DNA from: Rhodobacteraceae bacterium M385
Lineage (GTDB): Bacteria; Pseudomonadota; Alphaproteobacteria; Rhodobacterales; Rhodobacteraceae
DNA length: 64,000 bases
Assembly (NCBI GenBank): GCA_025141835.1
Contig: CP081102.1
Coordinates: forward strand, 1,612,001 to 1,676,000
Reading direction: 5' to 3'
Under the pieces are notes generated by a model that did no database searches, was not told the origin of the DNA, and worked only from the letters and a program-made list of their open reading frames with translations. The position numbers were made by a program, and so were the translations under genes. Positions 43,420 through 51,922 of this stretch are shown here, in pieces (position 1 is the stretch's first letter; the number at the start of each line of letters is the position of its first letter).

Positions 43420-43670
43420 TTGGACCCCGTTCCTGCCGTTTTGTTGTGCCTGTCACGAAAGATAGGCTCTGTCACCTGCAACGATATGCAGTTTTTCCGT
43501 CGAAAACCAGAGAGGCAAGCGGTTTGCTGCCGTGCAGCGCTGGTGTGAGAAACAGATCGGGTCACAAGGGTGTGATCGCAAGGGGGGATTGGGGGGAAAG
43601 CGAATTGCACGCTCCCCCATGTCACGCGCTTGCATCTTGACGCGAATTGCCCGTGGGCGTAGGCCAACTC

Positions 43671-43724
43671 CGTGGTGATTTGTGAACCGGATTGCGGGCC
43701 ACGTTAAACATTCCGCTAAAGAGG
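43671..43724 (+). promoter_or_regulatory. SAM-II riboswitch (metA motif)
   Basis: The sequence follows the SAM-II consensus closely: P1 strands CGTGG (43671-43675) and CCACG (43699-43703) with GTGATTTGTG directly after the first strand, a GGATTGCGGGCC loop part, GTTAAACA after P1, and the 3' pseudoknot segment CGCTAAAGAGG. In alphaproteobacteria these riboswitches sit in front of methionine and SAM synthesis genes and hide the ribosome binding site when SAM is bound. Here it is 95 bases upstream of metZ. Confidence 0.93.
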
Positions 43725-43738
43725 TCGAGGCCGCTGAA

Positions 43739-43762
43739 ATGCAGCGCCGTCCCCGACCATAA
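43739..43762 (+). CDS. Seven-codon upstream ORF between SAM-II riboswitch and metZ
   Basis: ATG at 43739 has GAGG eight bases upstream and gives MQRRPRP followed by TAA. The SAM-II pseudoknot segment lies directly before it, so SAM binding would be expected to affect this ORF first. A hairpin CGGTGCC/GGCCACCG and a second copy of CCGCTGAAATG lie between it and metZ. The peptide is arginine/proline-rich, a composition that can stall ribosomes. It is a candidate leader peptide. Confidence 0.5.
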   Translation: MQRRPRP

Positions 43763-43818
43763 CTATGGGATTTCGGTGCCAAAGACAGGCCACCGCCCGC
43801 TGAAATGGAGAATGGGGT

Positions 43819-45012
43819 ATGACAGATACCACCAAGAAAAACTGGTCCAAACGCACTCGTGCCGTCCACGCAGGCAGCCGCCGTTCGCAATATGGCGAAC
43901 TGTCCGAGGCGATGTTCCTGACCCAAGGTTTCGTCTACGACACCGCCGAGGATGCCGAGGCGCGGTTCATCAAATCAGGCGAGGATGAATATATCTACGC
44001 TCGCTACGGCAACCCGACGGTTGCCATGTTTGAAGATCGTATTGCCGCGCTGGAAGGGGCGGAGGCGGCCTTTGCCACTGCATCGGGCATGGCGGCGGTG
44101 TCGGGCGCGCTGACGGCGATGTTGCGGGCGGGGGATCATGTGGTGTCGTCGCGGGCGCTGTTTGGATCATGCCACTACATCCTTGACGAAATCCTAACGC
44201 GATTCGGCGTAGAGGTGACGTTTGTGGACGGCACCGATCTGGACGCTTGGCGCGCTGCGGTGCGGGCCGACACCAAGGCCGTGTTCTTCGAATCGCTCTC
44301 GAACCCGACGCTTGAGGTCATTGATATCCGCGCTGTGGCCGAGATCGCCCATAACGTCGGCGCGACGGTGATTTGTGACAACGTATTCGCCACGCCCACA
44401 TTTAGCGATGCCATCGCCCAAGGGGTTGATGTGGTTGTCTATTCCGCCACCAAGCATATCGACGGGCAGGGCCGGTGCCTTGGCGGCGTGATCTTGGGCA
44501 CCGAAGAATTCATCCGCAAAACGGTGGAGCCGTACCTTAAGCATACCGGCGGCGCGATGAGTCCGTTTAACGCTTGGGTCATGCTCAAGGGCTTGGAAAC
44601 GCTGGACCTGCGGGTACGTGCCCAAGCCGCCAGCGCCCAAGCGATTGCCGAGGCGCTGGAAGGCGCCAAAGGCGTGTCGCGAGTCCTGTATCCGGGGCTG
44701 AAGTCTCATCCGCAGCACGCTCTTTGTGCGGCGCAGATGGGGGCAGGCGGCACTGTGATCTCGGTCGAGGTTGAAGGCGGCCAGGAAGGCGCGTTTCGTG
44801 CCCTTAACGCCTTGGATATATTTACGATTTCCAACAATCTGGGCGATGCAAAGTCCATCGCCACCCATCCCGGCACAACCACCCACCAACGCCTGACCGA
44901 CGCGCAACGTACCGAGGTCGGCGTGACGCCGGGCCTGTTGCGCCTGTCCGTAGGCCTGGAAGATACAGACGATCTGATGGCCGACCTTTTGGGCGCATTG
45001 GGGGCGGCATGA
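43819..45012 (+). CDS. metZ: O-succinylhomoserine sulfhydrylase
   Basis: PLP enzyme that makes homocysteine from O-succinylhomoserine (or O-acetylhomoserine) and sulfide in methionine synthesis. The 397-residue protein has YARYGNPTVAMFEDRIAALEG near residue 55, the VICDNVFATPTFSDAI stretch, the PLP lysine in YSATKHIDGQGRCLGG near residue 214, and GLLRLSVGLEDTDDLMADL at the end. Control by the SAM-II riboswitch upstream supports this role over cystathionine lyase. GGAG is eight bases before the ATG. It overlaps the next gene by four bases. Confidence 0.94.
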   Translation: MTDTTKKNWSKRTRAVHAGSRRSQYGELSEAMFLTQGFVYDTAEDAEARFIKSGEDEYIYARYGNPTVAMFEDRIAALEGAEAAFATASGMAAVSGALTAMLRAGDHVVSSRALFGSCHYILDEILTRFGVEVTFVDGTDLDAWRAAVRADTKAVFFESLSNPTLEVIDIRAVAEIAHNVGATVICDNVFATPTFSDAIAQGVDVVVYSATKHIDGQGRCLGGVILGTEEFIRKTVEPYLKHTGGAMSPFNAWVMLKGLETLDLRVRAQAASAQAIAEALEGAKGVSRVLYPGLKSHPQHALCAAQMGAGGTVISVEVEGGQEGAFRALNALDIFTISNNLGDAKSIATHPGTTTHQRLTDAQRTEVGVTPGLLRLSVGLEDTDDLMADLLGALGAA

Positions 45013-45503
45013 ACGGGCTTATCATTCGGCCCTACCGTCCGGCCGACGCAATCCCCTTGGCGACATTGTTCCACCGCGCGGTGCGCGAGGGGGCGGCGCA
45101 AAAGTACGACCCCGCGCAGTGCGAAGCATGGTCCCCCGCGCCCCCCACGGGCGAAGGCTGGCGCGCGCGGATTGAAGAAGCCGAGACCATCGTGGCTGAG
45201 CGAGACGGGACGCTTCTGGGGTTCATGACCTTGGATATCGAGACAGGATTCCTCGACTTTGCCTACGTTTCCCCGGAGTATATGGGCAAAGGCGTGGCCT
45301 CGGCCCTCTATGCCGTGATCGAGGGGCGGGCCCGCGTGAAAGGCCATTTGACCCTGGAGACAGAGGCCAGCCTACTGGCAGAGCCTTTCTTCCTGCGCCA
45401 AGGCTGGCGCTTGGTGCAGCGCCAAGAGGTGGAGCGGAACGGGGTGAAAATCCCCAACGTCCGCATGGAAAAGCGCCTCGTGCGGCGGTTCGCGGCGGCC
45501 TGA
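45009..45503 (+). CDS. GNAT family N-acetyltransferase
   Basis: A 164-residue acetyl-CoA-dependent acetyltransferase. It starts MNGLIIRPYRPADAIPLATLF and has the acetyl-CoA-binding motif in VSPEYMGKGVASALYAVIE near residue 95 and FFLRQGWRLVQRQEV near residue 138. The substrate is unknown. ATGA overlap couples it to metZ, so it is made under the same SAM-controlled leader. Confidence 0.9.
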   Translation: MNGLIIRPYRPADAIPLATLFHRAVREGAAQKYDPAQCEAWSPAPPTGEGWRARIEEAETIVAERDGTLLGFMTLDIETGFLDFAYVSPEYMGKGVASALYAVIEGRARVKGHLTLETEASLLAEPFFLRQGWRLVQRQEVERNGVKIPNVRMEKRLVRRFAAA

Positions 45504-45707
45504 GGCGGCGTTTTCGGGCGGCCTGTGCGGGGTCTCTGCCGCTAGGGACCAAAAAACCGTCCGCACAAATTCGTGACGTCTCTTCCTAAGGCGTTGTTCC
45601 CGCGCCGAAAAATCTCTCTGCGGCGGTATGCCTCGCGAAAACAACGCTTGGGTTTTGCGAACTTTGCGCCATATCTATCAGGGCAACAACGAAGGAAGGG
45701 GTGGCAC

Positions 45708-46787
45708 GTGAACATTCATGTTAAGACCGCCGATCAAAAACCATCCAGCCAGCAAGCTCAGGAAGCCCTCGCGGTTCTGAACGCTTGGGCGGCAGATGCG
45801 TCCTCTGATCAGATTGAAGCCTTGGAGCCCGCGCTTTCGCATATGCTGCGCGTGCCGGGGCTATCGAATGTGTATCCCGCTGATTTCAAAGCGGATGCGG
45901 CCTATCGCGCCACGCTGCCAGACCTTCAAAACGGCCCCGCGTCCCTGATTAAAGGGGCCAAGCGGCGCATCCAGCATGTTGGGATATCGAACTTCCGCCT
46001 GCCGTTGCGCTATGCGCTCCGGGACGGGGCCGAGATGCTTTTGGAAACCTCGGTCACCGGCACTGTCAGCCTTGAGGCGGACCAAAAGGGCATCAACATG
46101 AGCCGCATTATGCGGTCCTTCTACAAACACGCCGACGCGGCCTTTGGCTTTGATGTGATCGAGGCGGCGCTGGATGACTACAAGGCTGATCTTGGCAGCT
46201 TTGACGCTCGCATTCAGATGGGGTTGAGCTTTCCGATGCAGGTGGAAAGCCTGCGCTCGGGCCTAAGTGGCTGGCAGTATTACGATATCTCGCTGGAACT
46301 GGTGGAAAGCGCCGGGGTCCGGCAGCGGATCGTGCATTTGGATTACGTCTATTCGTCCACTTGCCCGTGCTCTCTGGAACTTAGCGAGCATGCCCGCGCC
46401 ACACGCGGGCAATTGGCGACGCCTCATTCGCAACGCTCTGTCGCGCGGCTGTCTGTGGTGCAGCAGGGGGAGGGGATCACGTTTGAGGATTTGATCGAGG
46501 CCGCCCGTCGTGCCGTCCCGACCGAGACCCAAGTGATGGTGAAGCGAGAGGATGAACAAGCCTTCGCCGAGTTGAACGCCGCCAATCCGATCTTCGTAGA
46601 AGACGCCGCCCGCCTGTTTGCAGAGCAATTACAGGATCACGCAGGCGTTGGTGATTTCCGTGTTTTGGCCAGCCATCAAGAAAGCCTGCACAGCCATGAC
46701 GCGGTTAGCCTTCTGACCGAGGGCGACACCTTTGCCGACGCCAGCATTGATCCCAAGCTATTCGGGTCGTTGATCCACAAAGGCTAA
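45708..46787 (+). CDS. folE2: GTP cyclohydrolase FolE2 (type IB)
   Basis: First step of folate synthesis, GTP to dihydroneopterin triphosphate, by the metal-flexible FolE2 family. The 359-residue protein has KRRIQHVGISNFRLPL near residue 90 and the metal cysteine region YSSTCPCSLELSEHARA near residue 220. The start is GTG at 45708 with AAGGAAGGGG upstream; a longer frame from 45573 has no site and unlike composition. Some FolE2 genes are under zinc (Zur) control, but no such site was recognised here. Confidence 0.93.
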   Translation: MNIHVKTADQKPSSQQAQEALAVLNAWAADASSDQIEALEPALSHMLRVPGLSNVYPADFKADAAYRATLPDLQNGPASLIKGAKRRIQHVGISNFRLPLRYALRDGAEMLLETSVTGTVSLEADQKGINMSRIMRSFYKHADAAFGFDVIEAALDDYKADLGSFDARIQMGLSFPMQVESLRSGLSGWQYYDISLELVESAGVRQRIVHLDYVYSSTCPCSLELSEHARATRGQLATPHSQRSVARLSVVQQGEGITFEDLIEAARRAVPTETQVMVKREDEQAFAELNAANPIFVEDAARLFAEQLQDHAGVGDFRVLASHQESLHSHDAVSLLTEGDTFADASIDPKLFGSLIHKG

Positions 46788-46825
46788 TGTGATGCCTTAA
46801 CGTCGCCCTGTAAGGTCTTGATAAC

Positions 46826-46856
46826 AAAAAGCCCCGGCGAATATGCCGGGGCTTTT
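46826..46856. terminator. Bidirectional terminator after folE2
   Basis: AAAAAGCCCCGGC pairs with GCCGGGGCTTTT around a GAATAT loop. It serves folE2 and the convergent small lipoprotein-like gene. Confidence 0.93.
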
Positions 46857-46878
46857 GTGTAAGGCGTGTTGCCTTGGA

Positions 46879-47196
46879 TTAGTAGTAAGGACGCCCGCGG
46901 CCATAGCCGACGCGGTCGGTGATGTTGCCACCCCAGTCGCGGTCCGTCGTGCCGGAACGATAGCTAAGCGGTGCGCCGCGGCCTGCGCCGATGGGATCGG
47001 TGATGTTGCCGTTGTCCACGTCGGTCACGCCGTAGGGCACACAAGCGGTAACTCCCATGGCACCGGCGCCGAGGCCGGCAAGGCCCACGCTGCGAAGAAC
47101 CGCACGGCGGTCCATCCGCTTCGAGGTAATCTGATCCGCGGAAAGCGGTTTGCCCTTGGAGGCGTCTTTTTTCTTGTCGTTGGTGTTATCGTCCAT
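46879..47196 (-). CDS. Small exported protein with two TDxDxG...TDxxGxGRG repeats
   Basis: A 105-residue protein. A charged N-terminal part (DDNTNDKKKDASKGKPLS) is followed by MDRRAVLRSVGLAGLGAGAM, which looks like a twin-arginine or lipoprotein signal with VTAC as lipobox near residue 52. The rest holds two similar units: VTDVDNGNITDPIGAGRG and TTDRDWGGNITDRVGYGRG. The tail is RPYY. I do not recognise a family. The neighbouring 59-residue protein shares the KGK/LS start and TD-x-D pairs. Confidence 0.7.
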   Translation of the reverse strand: MDDNTNDKKKDASKGKPLSADQITSKRMDRRAVLRSVGLAGLGAGAMGVTACVPYGVTDVDNGNITDPIGAGRGAPLSYRSGTTDRDWGGNITDRVGYGRGRPYY

Positions 47197-47278
47197 CTTG
47201 GCGATCTCCCTTGCAAATAGGCTGGGTTGAATGCTGTTTCCGGCAGGTAACCGGGGTCTGGCTTATTATCGTTATTCG

Positions 47279-47458
47279 TTAACTGTCTTTATCCGTCGCC
47301 GGGGCGGTGTCGTGGTCTGTGGCGGGGGCGTCAGAATCGCTGTGGGCATCAGAATCAGTGCCCGGCGCGCCCGAGGCGGGGCCAGCGCGGCGCGCATAGG
47401 TCGAGATATCGCCGTCACTCAGCGATTTTGCCTTACCCTTCGGGGCATCTTTCGTCAT
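47279..47458 (-). CDS. Small acidic protein related to its neighbour
   Basis: A 59-residue protein: MTKDAPKGKAKSLSDGDIS, then an Asp/Ala/Thr-rich tail with repeated TD-x-D units (GTDSDAHSDSDAPATDHD). The N-terminal DAPKGK-SLS resembles DASKGK-PLS of the next gene on the same strand. GAGGGG nine bases before the ATG at 47458 sets the start; the longer frame puts that site inside the coding sequence. Function unknown. The gap of 82 bases allows cotranscription with 46879-47196. Confidence 0.6.
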   Translation of the reverse strand: MTKDAPKGKAKSLSDGDISTYARRAGPASGAPGTDSDAHSDSDAPATDHDTAPATDKDS

Positions 47459-47665
47459 TAATTCCATCCCCTCTACCGGCCTTTTGAACAAAGGCATTGG
47501 CGTATTTCGCGGTGTGGTTGCCGTGGCAGACGGCGTTTGAACGCACCAAGTTGACCAAACGGTAGCCGCAGAGATGCATCAAATCAATCCTTTAGTGGTT
47601 AAAGCGGCTAGCACGACGGCAGGGCCGTCTTGACAGCCGCGCTTGGTCGCGCCAACGCTCCGCCT

Positions 47666-49114
47666 ATGTTCGATGTGCGCCCAGTGGGCTATGTTCTTGG
47701 CCTTTTGGTCCTGACCCTTGGTGTCACCATGGTGATCCCGTTGGGAGCCGATGTCTGGCAGGGCAACGGCCATTGGGGGGCGTTTGCGGAATCGGCGGCG
47801 ATTACGGTGGTGGCGGGGATGCTGCTGACGCTGGCTTGCGCCAATGGCGTGTCCGAGGGGCTCTCGATCCAGCAGACGTTCTTTTTGACCACGGGCGTGT
47901 GGCTGGTGCTGCCGCTGTTTGGTGCCTTGCCCTTCGTCTTCGGCCATACCGATGCCCGCGCCGTTGATGCGGTGTTCGAGGCGATGTCGGCTATGACCAC
48001 GACAGGCTCTACCGTTCTGACGGACCTCGACAATCTGCCCCATGGTCTGAACCTGTGGCGCGGGCTGATGCAGTGGTTTGGCGGCATCGGGATCATTGTT
48101 GTGGCAATGGTGTTCCTGCCGGAATTGCGCGTGGGGGGGATGCAGATTTTCCGCTCAGAAGCCTTTGATACCATGGGAAAAATCCTTCCACGAGCGGGGG
48201 AGATCGCCAGCCGGATCTCGGTCATCTACCTGGGCTTAACCATCGCGTGCGGCCTGGCCTATCTGGCCGTCGGCATGGGGCCGTTCGATGCGCTGATGCA
48301 TGCGCTTACCACCATGTCCACGGGCGGGTTCTCCAATTACAATGCGTCGTTCGGGGCGTTTCAGGGACCGGCGGAATATGTCGCCGCCGTCTTCATGATC
48401 TTCGCGAGCTTGCCGTTTGTGCGCTACATCCAACTGGTGGCGGGCACGGCGCGGCCGTTCTTCCTCGACTCGCAGATACGCGCCTACTTGGGCACCATTG
48501 CGATCCTGACACTGGTCTTCACGCTCTACCGACTGGTGGCTAACGGCGACACGGTGGAACACGGGTTGCGCGAGGGGCTTTTCAACGTCACTTCGATCAT
48601 CTCGGGCACCGGGTTTTCCAGCGTGGACTACCAGCTTTGGGGGCCATCGGTGCCGGTGGTGTTCTTCTTTATCGGCCTGATCGGCGGCTGCGCTGGATCG
48701 ACGTCGTGCTCGATCAAGGTATTCCGCTACCAATTGCTGTTCGCGTCTATCTCGACCCAGGTAAAGCGCCTTTATGCGCCCCATGGCATCTTTGAGCCGA
48801 AGTTTGAGGGCCGCCCCGTGGGGGAGGAAGTCATCTCTTCGGTCATGGCATTCTTCGTGTTGTTCTTTGTTTTCCTTGGCATTTTCGCGGTGCTCTTGGG
48901 CCTGACGGGCTTGGATGTGGTCACGGCGATCTCGGGCGCGGCCACGGCCTTGGCCAACATCGGACCGGGCCTTGGGGATGTGATCGGGCCAAGCGGGAAT
49001 TTCGCGACGCTTAACGACGCGGCCAAATGGATTCTGGTGGCAGCGATGCTGATCGGTCGATTGGAGCTGATGGCCGTTCTGGTGCTGTTCACCGCCACGT
49101 TCTGGCGCACCTAG
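47666..49114 (+). CDS. trkH: Trk-type potassium uptake protein TrkH
   Basis: Membrane subunit of the Trk potassium uptake system, which works with the cytoplasmic gating protein TrkA. The 482-residue protein has the four M1-P-M2 repeats of the family with selectivity-filter sequences SAMTTTGSTV near residue 110, ALTTMSTGGFSNYNASF near 215, ISGTGFSSVDYQLW near 310 and IGPGLGDV near 430. The ATG at 47666 is chosen, but no good ribosome binding site is visible; a TTG 12 codons upstream is possible. trkA is not in the window. Confidence 0.92.
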   Translation: MFDVRPVGYVLGLLVLTLGVTMVIPLGADVWQGNGHWGAFAESAAITVVAGMLLTLACANGVSEGLSIQQTFFLTTGVWLVLPLFGALPFVFGHTDARAVDAVFEAMSAMTTTGSTVLTDLDNLPHGLNLWRGLMQWFGGIGIIVVAMVFLPELRVGGMQIFRSEAFDTMGKILPRAGEIASRISVIYLGLTIACGLAYLAVGMGPFDALMHALTTMSTGGFSNYNASFGAFQGPAEYVAAVFMIFASLPFVRYIQLVAGTARPFFLDSQIRAYLGTIAILTLVFTLYRLVANGDTVEHGLREGLFNVTSIISGTGFSSVDYQLWGPSVPVVFFFIGLIGGCAGSTSCSIKVFRYQLLFASISTQVKRLYAPHGIFEPKFEGRPVGEEVISSVMAFFVLFFVFLGIFAVLLGLTGLDVVTAISGAATALANIGPGLGDVIGPSGNFATLNDAAKWILVAAMLIGRLELMAVLVLFTATFWRT

Positions 49115-50301
49115 CGGCTTGCGGTGATCGCGCGCCCCGCCGCAACGCCAGAGGACCAGGCCCATTGGAAGTTGTACCCCCCCAGCCAGCCCGTCACGTC
49201 CACCGCTTCTCCAATCCCATAGAGACCGCTAACATGCTGGCTTTCCATCGTTTTTGACGACAGTCCATCGGTAGCGATGCCGCCCAAGGTGACCTCTGCG
49301 GTGCGATAGCCCTCGGACGAGGTGGGGGTCACGGGCCAGCCGGTCAGCCGGTCACACAGCGCCCGCAACGCGGTGTCGGATTGATCGGCAAGGTTGCCTG
49401 TGATCCCCCACGTTTCAGCCAAATGCTGCACCAACTTCTTGGGCAAAAAATCGGCCAATATTGTGGTTAGCGCCTTGTTCCCCACCTGAGTCCGCCGCGA
49501 CCGTAGCGTGTCAAACAGGTCCGTGTCCGGCAGCAGATGCAGCGACAGCGCGTCCCCCTCCACCCAATAGGAGGAGATTTGCAGGATCGACGGCCCCGAA
49601 AGCCCGCGATGGGTGAACAGCATCCCTTCGTCAAAGCTGGTGCCATTGCACGACACGCGGGCAGGCACCGAGGTGCCGGACAAGGCGGCGAAATGTTCTT
49701 TCGTTGCGCCCTCGAACGTCAATGGAACAAGGCCGGGGCGGGTGTCGGTGATGCGATGACCGAACTGGGCAGCAAGGCGGTAGGCAAGGCCGGTGGCGCC
49801 CATTTTCGGAATGGACTTACCGCCGGTGGCCAACACCAGATTGCGCGCCGTGACGGTGGTTTTCTTCCCCTCCCGCAGAAGGCTGGCGTGGTACAGGCCA
49901 TCGCGGTGGGACACCTCGGAAATCTCTGTCTGTAGCCAAAGCTTCGCAGGTGCCATTTCCGCCATCAGCATAGCGATGATGTCCTTGGCAGAGCGGTCGC
50001 AGAACTGCTGACCAAGGGTCTTTTCGTGGTAGGGGATGCCGTGGGATTGCACCAGGTCAAGAAAATCCCATTGGGTATAACGGCTGAGGGCGGATTTGGC
50101 GAAGTGCTTGTTCTCGCTCAGGAAGTTTTCTGGCCCGGCGTAGATATTTGTGAAGTTGCAGCGCCCCCCACCCGAGATGCGGATCTTCTCGCCGGGGGCT
50201 TTGGCGTGGTCCACCACAAGGGTATCGGGCCCGGCATGGGCGGCGCACATAAGGCCCGCGGCCCCGGCACCAAGGATGAGAGTGTGGAAATGGTGGGCCA
50301 A
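49111..50301 (-). CDS. HI0933/BaiN-family FAD-dependent oxidoreductase (TIGR03862 type)
   Basis: A 396-residue flavoprotein. The FAD-binding Rossmann motif LILGAGAAGLMCAA is near residue 8, followed by the family stretch GEKIRISGGGRCNFTN near residue 38. NLVLATGGKSIPKMGATG is near residue 160, and the C-terminal ESQHVSGLYGIGEAVDVTGWLGGYNFQWAWSSG (in parts) is typical. The physiological substrate is uncertain. It is convergent with trkH, overlapping by four bases. Confidence 0.9.
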   Translation of the reverse strand: MAHHFHTLILGAGAAGLMCAAHAGPDTLVVDHAKAPGEKIRISGGGRCNFTNIYAGPENFLSENKHFAKSALSRYTQWDFLDLVQSHGIPYHEKTLGQQFCDRSAKDIIAMLMAEMAPAKLWLQTEISEVSHRDGLYHASLLREGKKTTVTARNLVLATGGKSIPKMGATGLAYRLAAQFGHRITDTRPGLVPLTFEGATKEHFAALSGTSVPARVSCNGTSFDEGMLFTHRGLSGPSILQISSYWVEGDALSLHLLPDTDLFDTLRSRRTQVGNKALTTILADFLPKKLVQHLAETWGITGNLADQSDTALRALCDRLTGWPVTPTSSEGYRTAEVTLGGIATDGLSSKTMESQHVSGLYGIGEAVDVTGWLGGYNFQWAWSSGVAAGRAITASR

Positions 50302-50350
50302 GGCGTTTCCGTCGATCTAGGGCGCTTTGACCGCACCGTTTGGGGGCGTG

Positions 50351-50983
50351 TTAATCCGCGAAGTTGCGGCTGACTTTCAGCTGATCCCAGGCCCAGACGA
50401 CCTCTTGCAGCTTCTCTTCATCCGAACGGTCGCCGCCGTTCATGTCAGGGTGCAGCACCTTGATTAAGGCCTTGTAGGCCTTGCGGATTTCCGGCTTCGT
50501 GGCGTTGTCCTTGACCTCCAGAATCTCCACCGCGCGACGCTCCGTGGGGGGTAGGCGACGCCCCTTGGAGCCCGCGCCGCGGCCCGGATTTTGCGTCGCG
50601 TTCTGGCCCAGAACCTGATGGGGGTCTTCGATGCCCAACCGCTGCCAAGCGCGTTCTTCGGCCGAACGTTTCAAGGGCTTTGTGGGGCGGTCCCAAACCC
50701 GATCCCGGTCCATCTGCGCGTTCATCTCGGCTTCGGTCGTGCCTTCAAAGAAGTTCCATTTCAGGTTGTATTCACGCACGTGATCGCGGCAGAACCAGTG
50801 GAATTCTTCAAGGTTATCAGGGCCTTTGGGCGCGCGGTATTGGCCAGGCTCTTGGCAACCGGGCGCTTCACATGGTCTTTGGGATGTCTCGACCGCGCCG
50901 GACATGCCCCGGCGTCCAGTGCGCCGCTTCTTTTTGTCAGACTTGACGCTAAGATCGAAGTTAAAGGGATCTTTGTCGGCCAT
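50351..50983 (-). CDS. J-domain protein with cysteine-containing N-terminal region
   Basis: A 210-residue protein whose C-terminal 70 residues are a J domain with the HPD motif (IKVLHPDMNGGDRSDEEKL). The N-terminal part has CEAPGCQEPGQYRAPKGPD and FHWFCRDHVREYNLKWNFFEG, a likely zinc-binding segment. This C-terminal-J layout is common in Rhodobacteraceae. It would stimulate DnaK ATPase; the client is unknown. It is divergent from bolA. Confidence 0.88.
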   Translation of the reverse strand: MADKDPFNFDLSVKSDKKKRRTGRRGMSGAVETSQRPCEAPGCQEPGQYRAPKGPDNLEEFHWFCRDHVREYNLKWNFFEGTTEAEMNAQMDRDRVWDRPTKPLKRSAEERAWQRLGIEDPHQVLGQNATQNPGRGAGSKGRRLPPTERRAVEILEVKDNATKPEIRKAYKALIKVLHPDMNGGDRSDEEKLQEVVWAWDQLKVSRNFAD

Positions 50984-51058
50984 GGGAACGCACCTGTATT
51001 ATTGGGAGTAAGCAGTTTAGTGTTTTGGCGGCTGAGGGGAAGGTCTTAGAGGGTGAAA

Positions 51059-51319
51059 ATGATGACACGAGCACAGAAAATTGAAGCAGCTTTGCGCGAG
51101 GTCTTTGCGCCGAGACATCTTGAGGTTGTGGACGATAGCGAGGCCCATCGGGGCCACGCGGGGTATCAGGATGGCGGCGAGAGCCATTTTAACGTGCTTG
51201 TAGAAAGCGAAAAGTTTCAAGGGCTTAGCCGGATCGCGCGACATCGGGCGGTGCATGCGGCGATTGGGGCCGAGCTGATGTCAGAGATCCACGCCTTAGC
51301 CCTTACGATCCGCGACTAG
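51059..51319 (+). CDS. BolA family protein
   Basis: An 86-residue BolA-type KH-fold protein: KIEAALREVFAPRHLEVVDDS, HRGHAGYQDGGESHFNV with the class-typical histidine, and LSRIARHRAVHAAIGAEL. BolA proteins bind monothiol glutaredoxins and iron-sulfur clusters. The ATG at 51059 fits the AGAGGG upstream better than the GTG two codons earlier. Its 3' end overlaps the convergent DUF4177 gene by 24 bases. Confidence 0.93.
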   Translation: MMTRAQKIEAALREVFAPRHLEVVDDSEAHRGHAGYQDGGESHFNVLVESEKFQGLSRIARHRAVHAAIGAELMSEIHALALTIRD

Positions 51320-51697
51320 GGGCGCGGGCACCTCATCGGGGGCGTCCCAGAGGTTTACCACTTCGTCATCGGTTGGCTCATCTTCAAAATCGTCGAAGCT
51401 CTCAGGCCTGGTCGTTTCAATGACAGGCGCGGCGTCGGTTTCTTTAGGCGGTGTTTGTATCGCCTCATCATCCACAACACGCTGAAAAACAAGCAAATTT
51501 CGGTAGGTCGTGGTTTTGTTGGTCAGGCCAGAGCGCTCCTCCTGAGGGAGGGTGTCAGCACGCAGGTATTGCCAGCCGTCGGCGGCAAGTTCGTTCATCA
51601 ACGCCTCAACGGAATGGGCGAACAACGCCGCTCCTTTAAGGCCGCGCTGCTTGCGGGCTTTCTCGGGGGCGGGGACGATTTTGTACTCGGTTCTCAT
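51296..51697 (-). CDS. DUF4177 domain protein
   Basis: A 133-residue protein. The first 75 residues form a DUF4177 domain (YKIVPAPEK, then VEALMNELAADGWQYLRADT and YRNLLVFQRV). The C-terminal part is an acidic, threonine/proline-rich tail ending PAPLVADRKG. No catalytic residues are evident. The function of the family is unknown. Confidence 0.82.
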   Translation of the reverse strand: MRTEYKIVPAPEKARKQRGLKGAALFAHSVEALMNELAADGWQYLRADTLPQEERSGLTNKTTTYRNLLVFQRVVDDEAIQTPPKETDAAPVIETTRPESFDDFEDEPTDDEVVNLWDAPDEVPAPLVADRKG

Positions 51698-51859
51698 GGG
51701 CTCTCCGACGCGGGCTGGCGGGTGCGTTATGTAGGGTAGACGGGGAATAGGGGCAAGGCCGAAGGGGGTAGTTTGGCGAGGCAGGGCACCGGTCGCGGCG
51801 GCGCGATATCAGCGCTGCGCCGCGCGCTAGGGTGTATCAATGGTATATCAATTTGAAAG

Positions 51860-51920
51860 GCGTAGACCGGGCCTTGGCCCGGCTTCCCACCCTTTGCCCG
51901 GGCCAAGGCCCGGTCTACGC
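51860..51920. repeat. 23-bp perfect palindrome next to the gatB stop
   Basis: GCGTAGACCGGGCCTTGGCC with its last three bases at 51860-51882 is the exact reverse complement of 51898-51920, around a 15-base loop. Each arm also contains the smaller palindrome CCGGGCCTTGGCCCGG. It begins two bases after the gatB stop. There is no T-run, so it is not a standard terminator. A REP-like mobile palindrome is the best guess. Confidence 0.85.
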
Positions 51921-51922
51921 GC

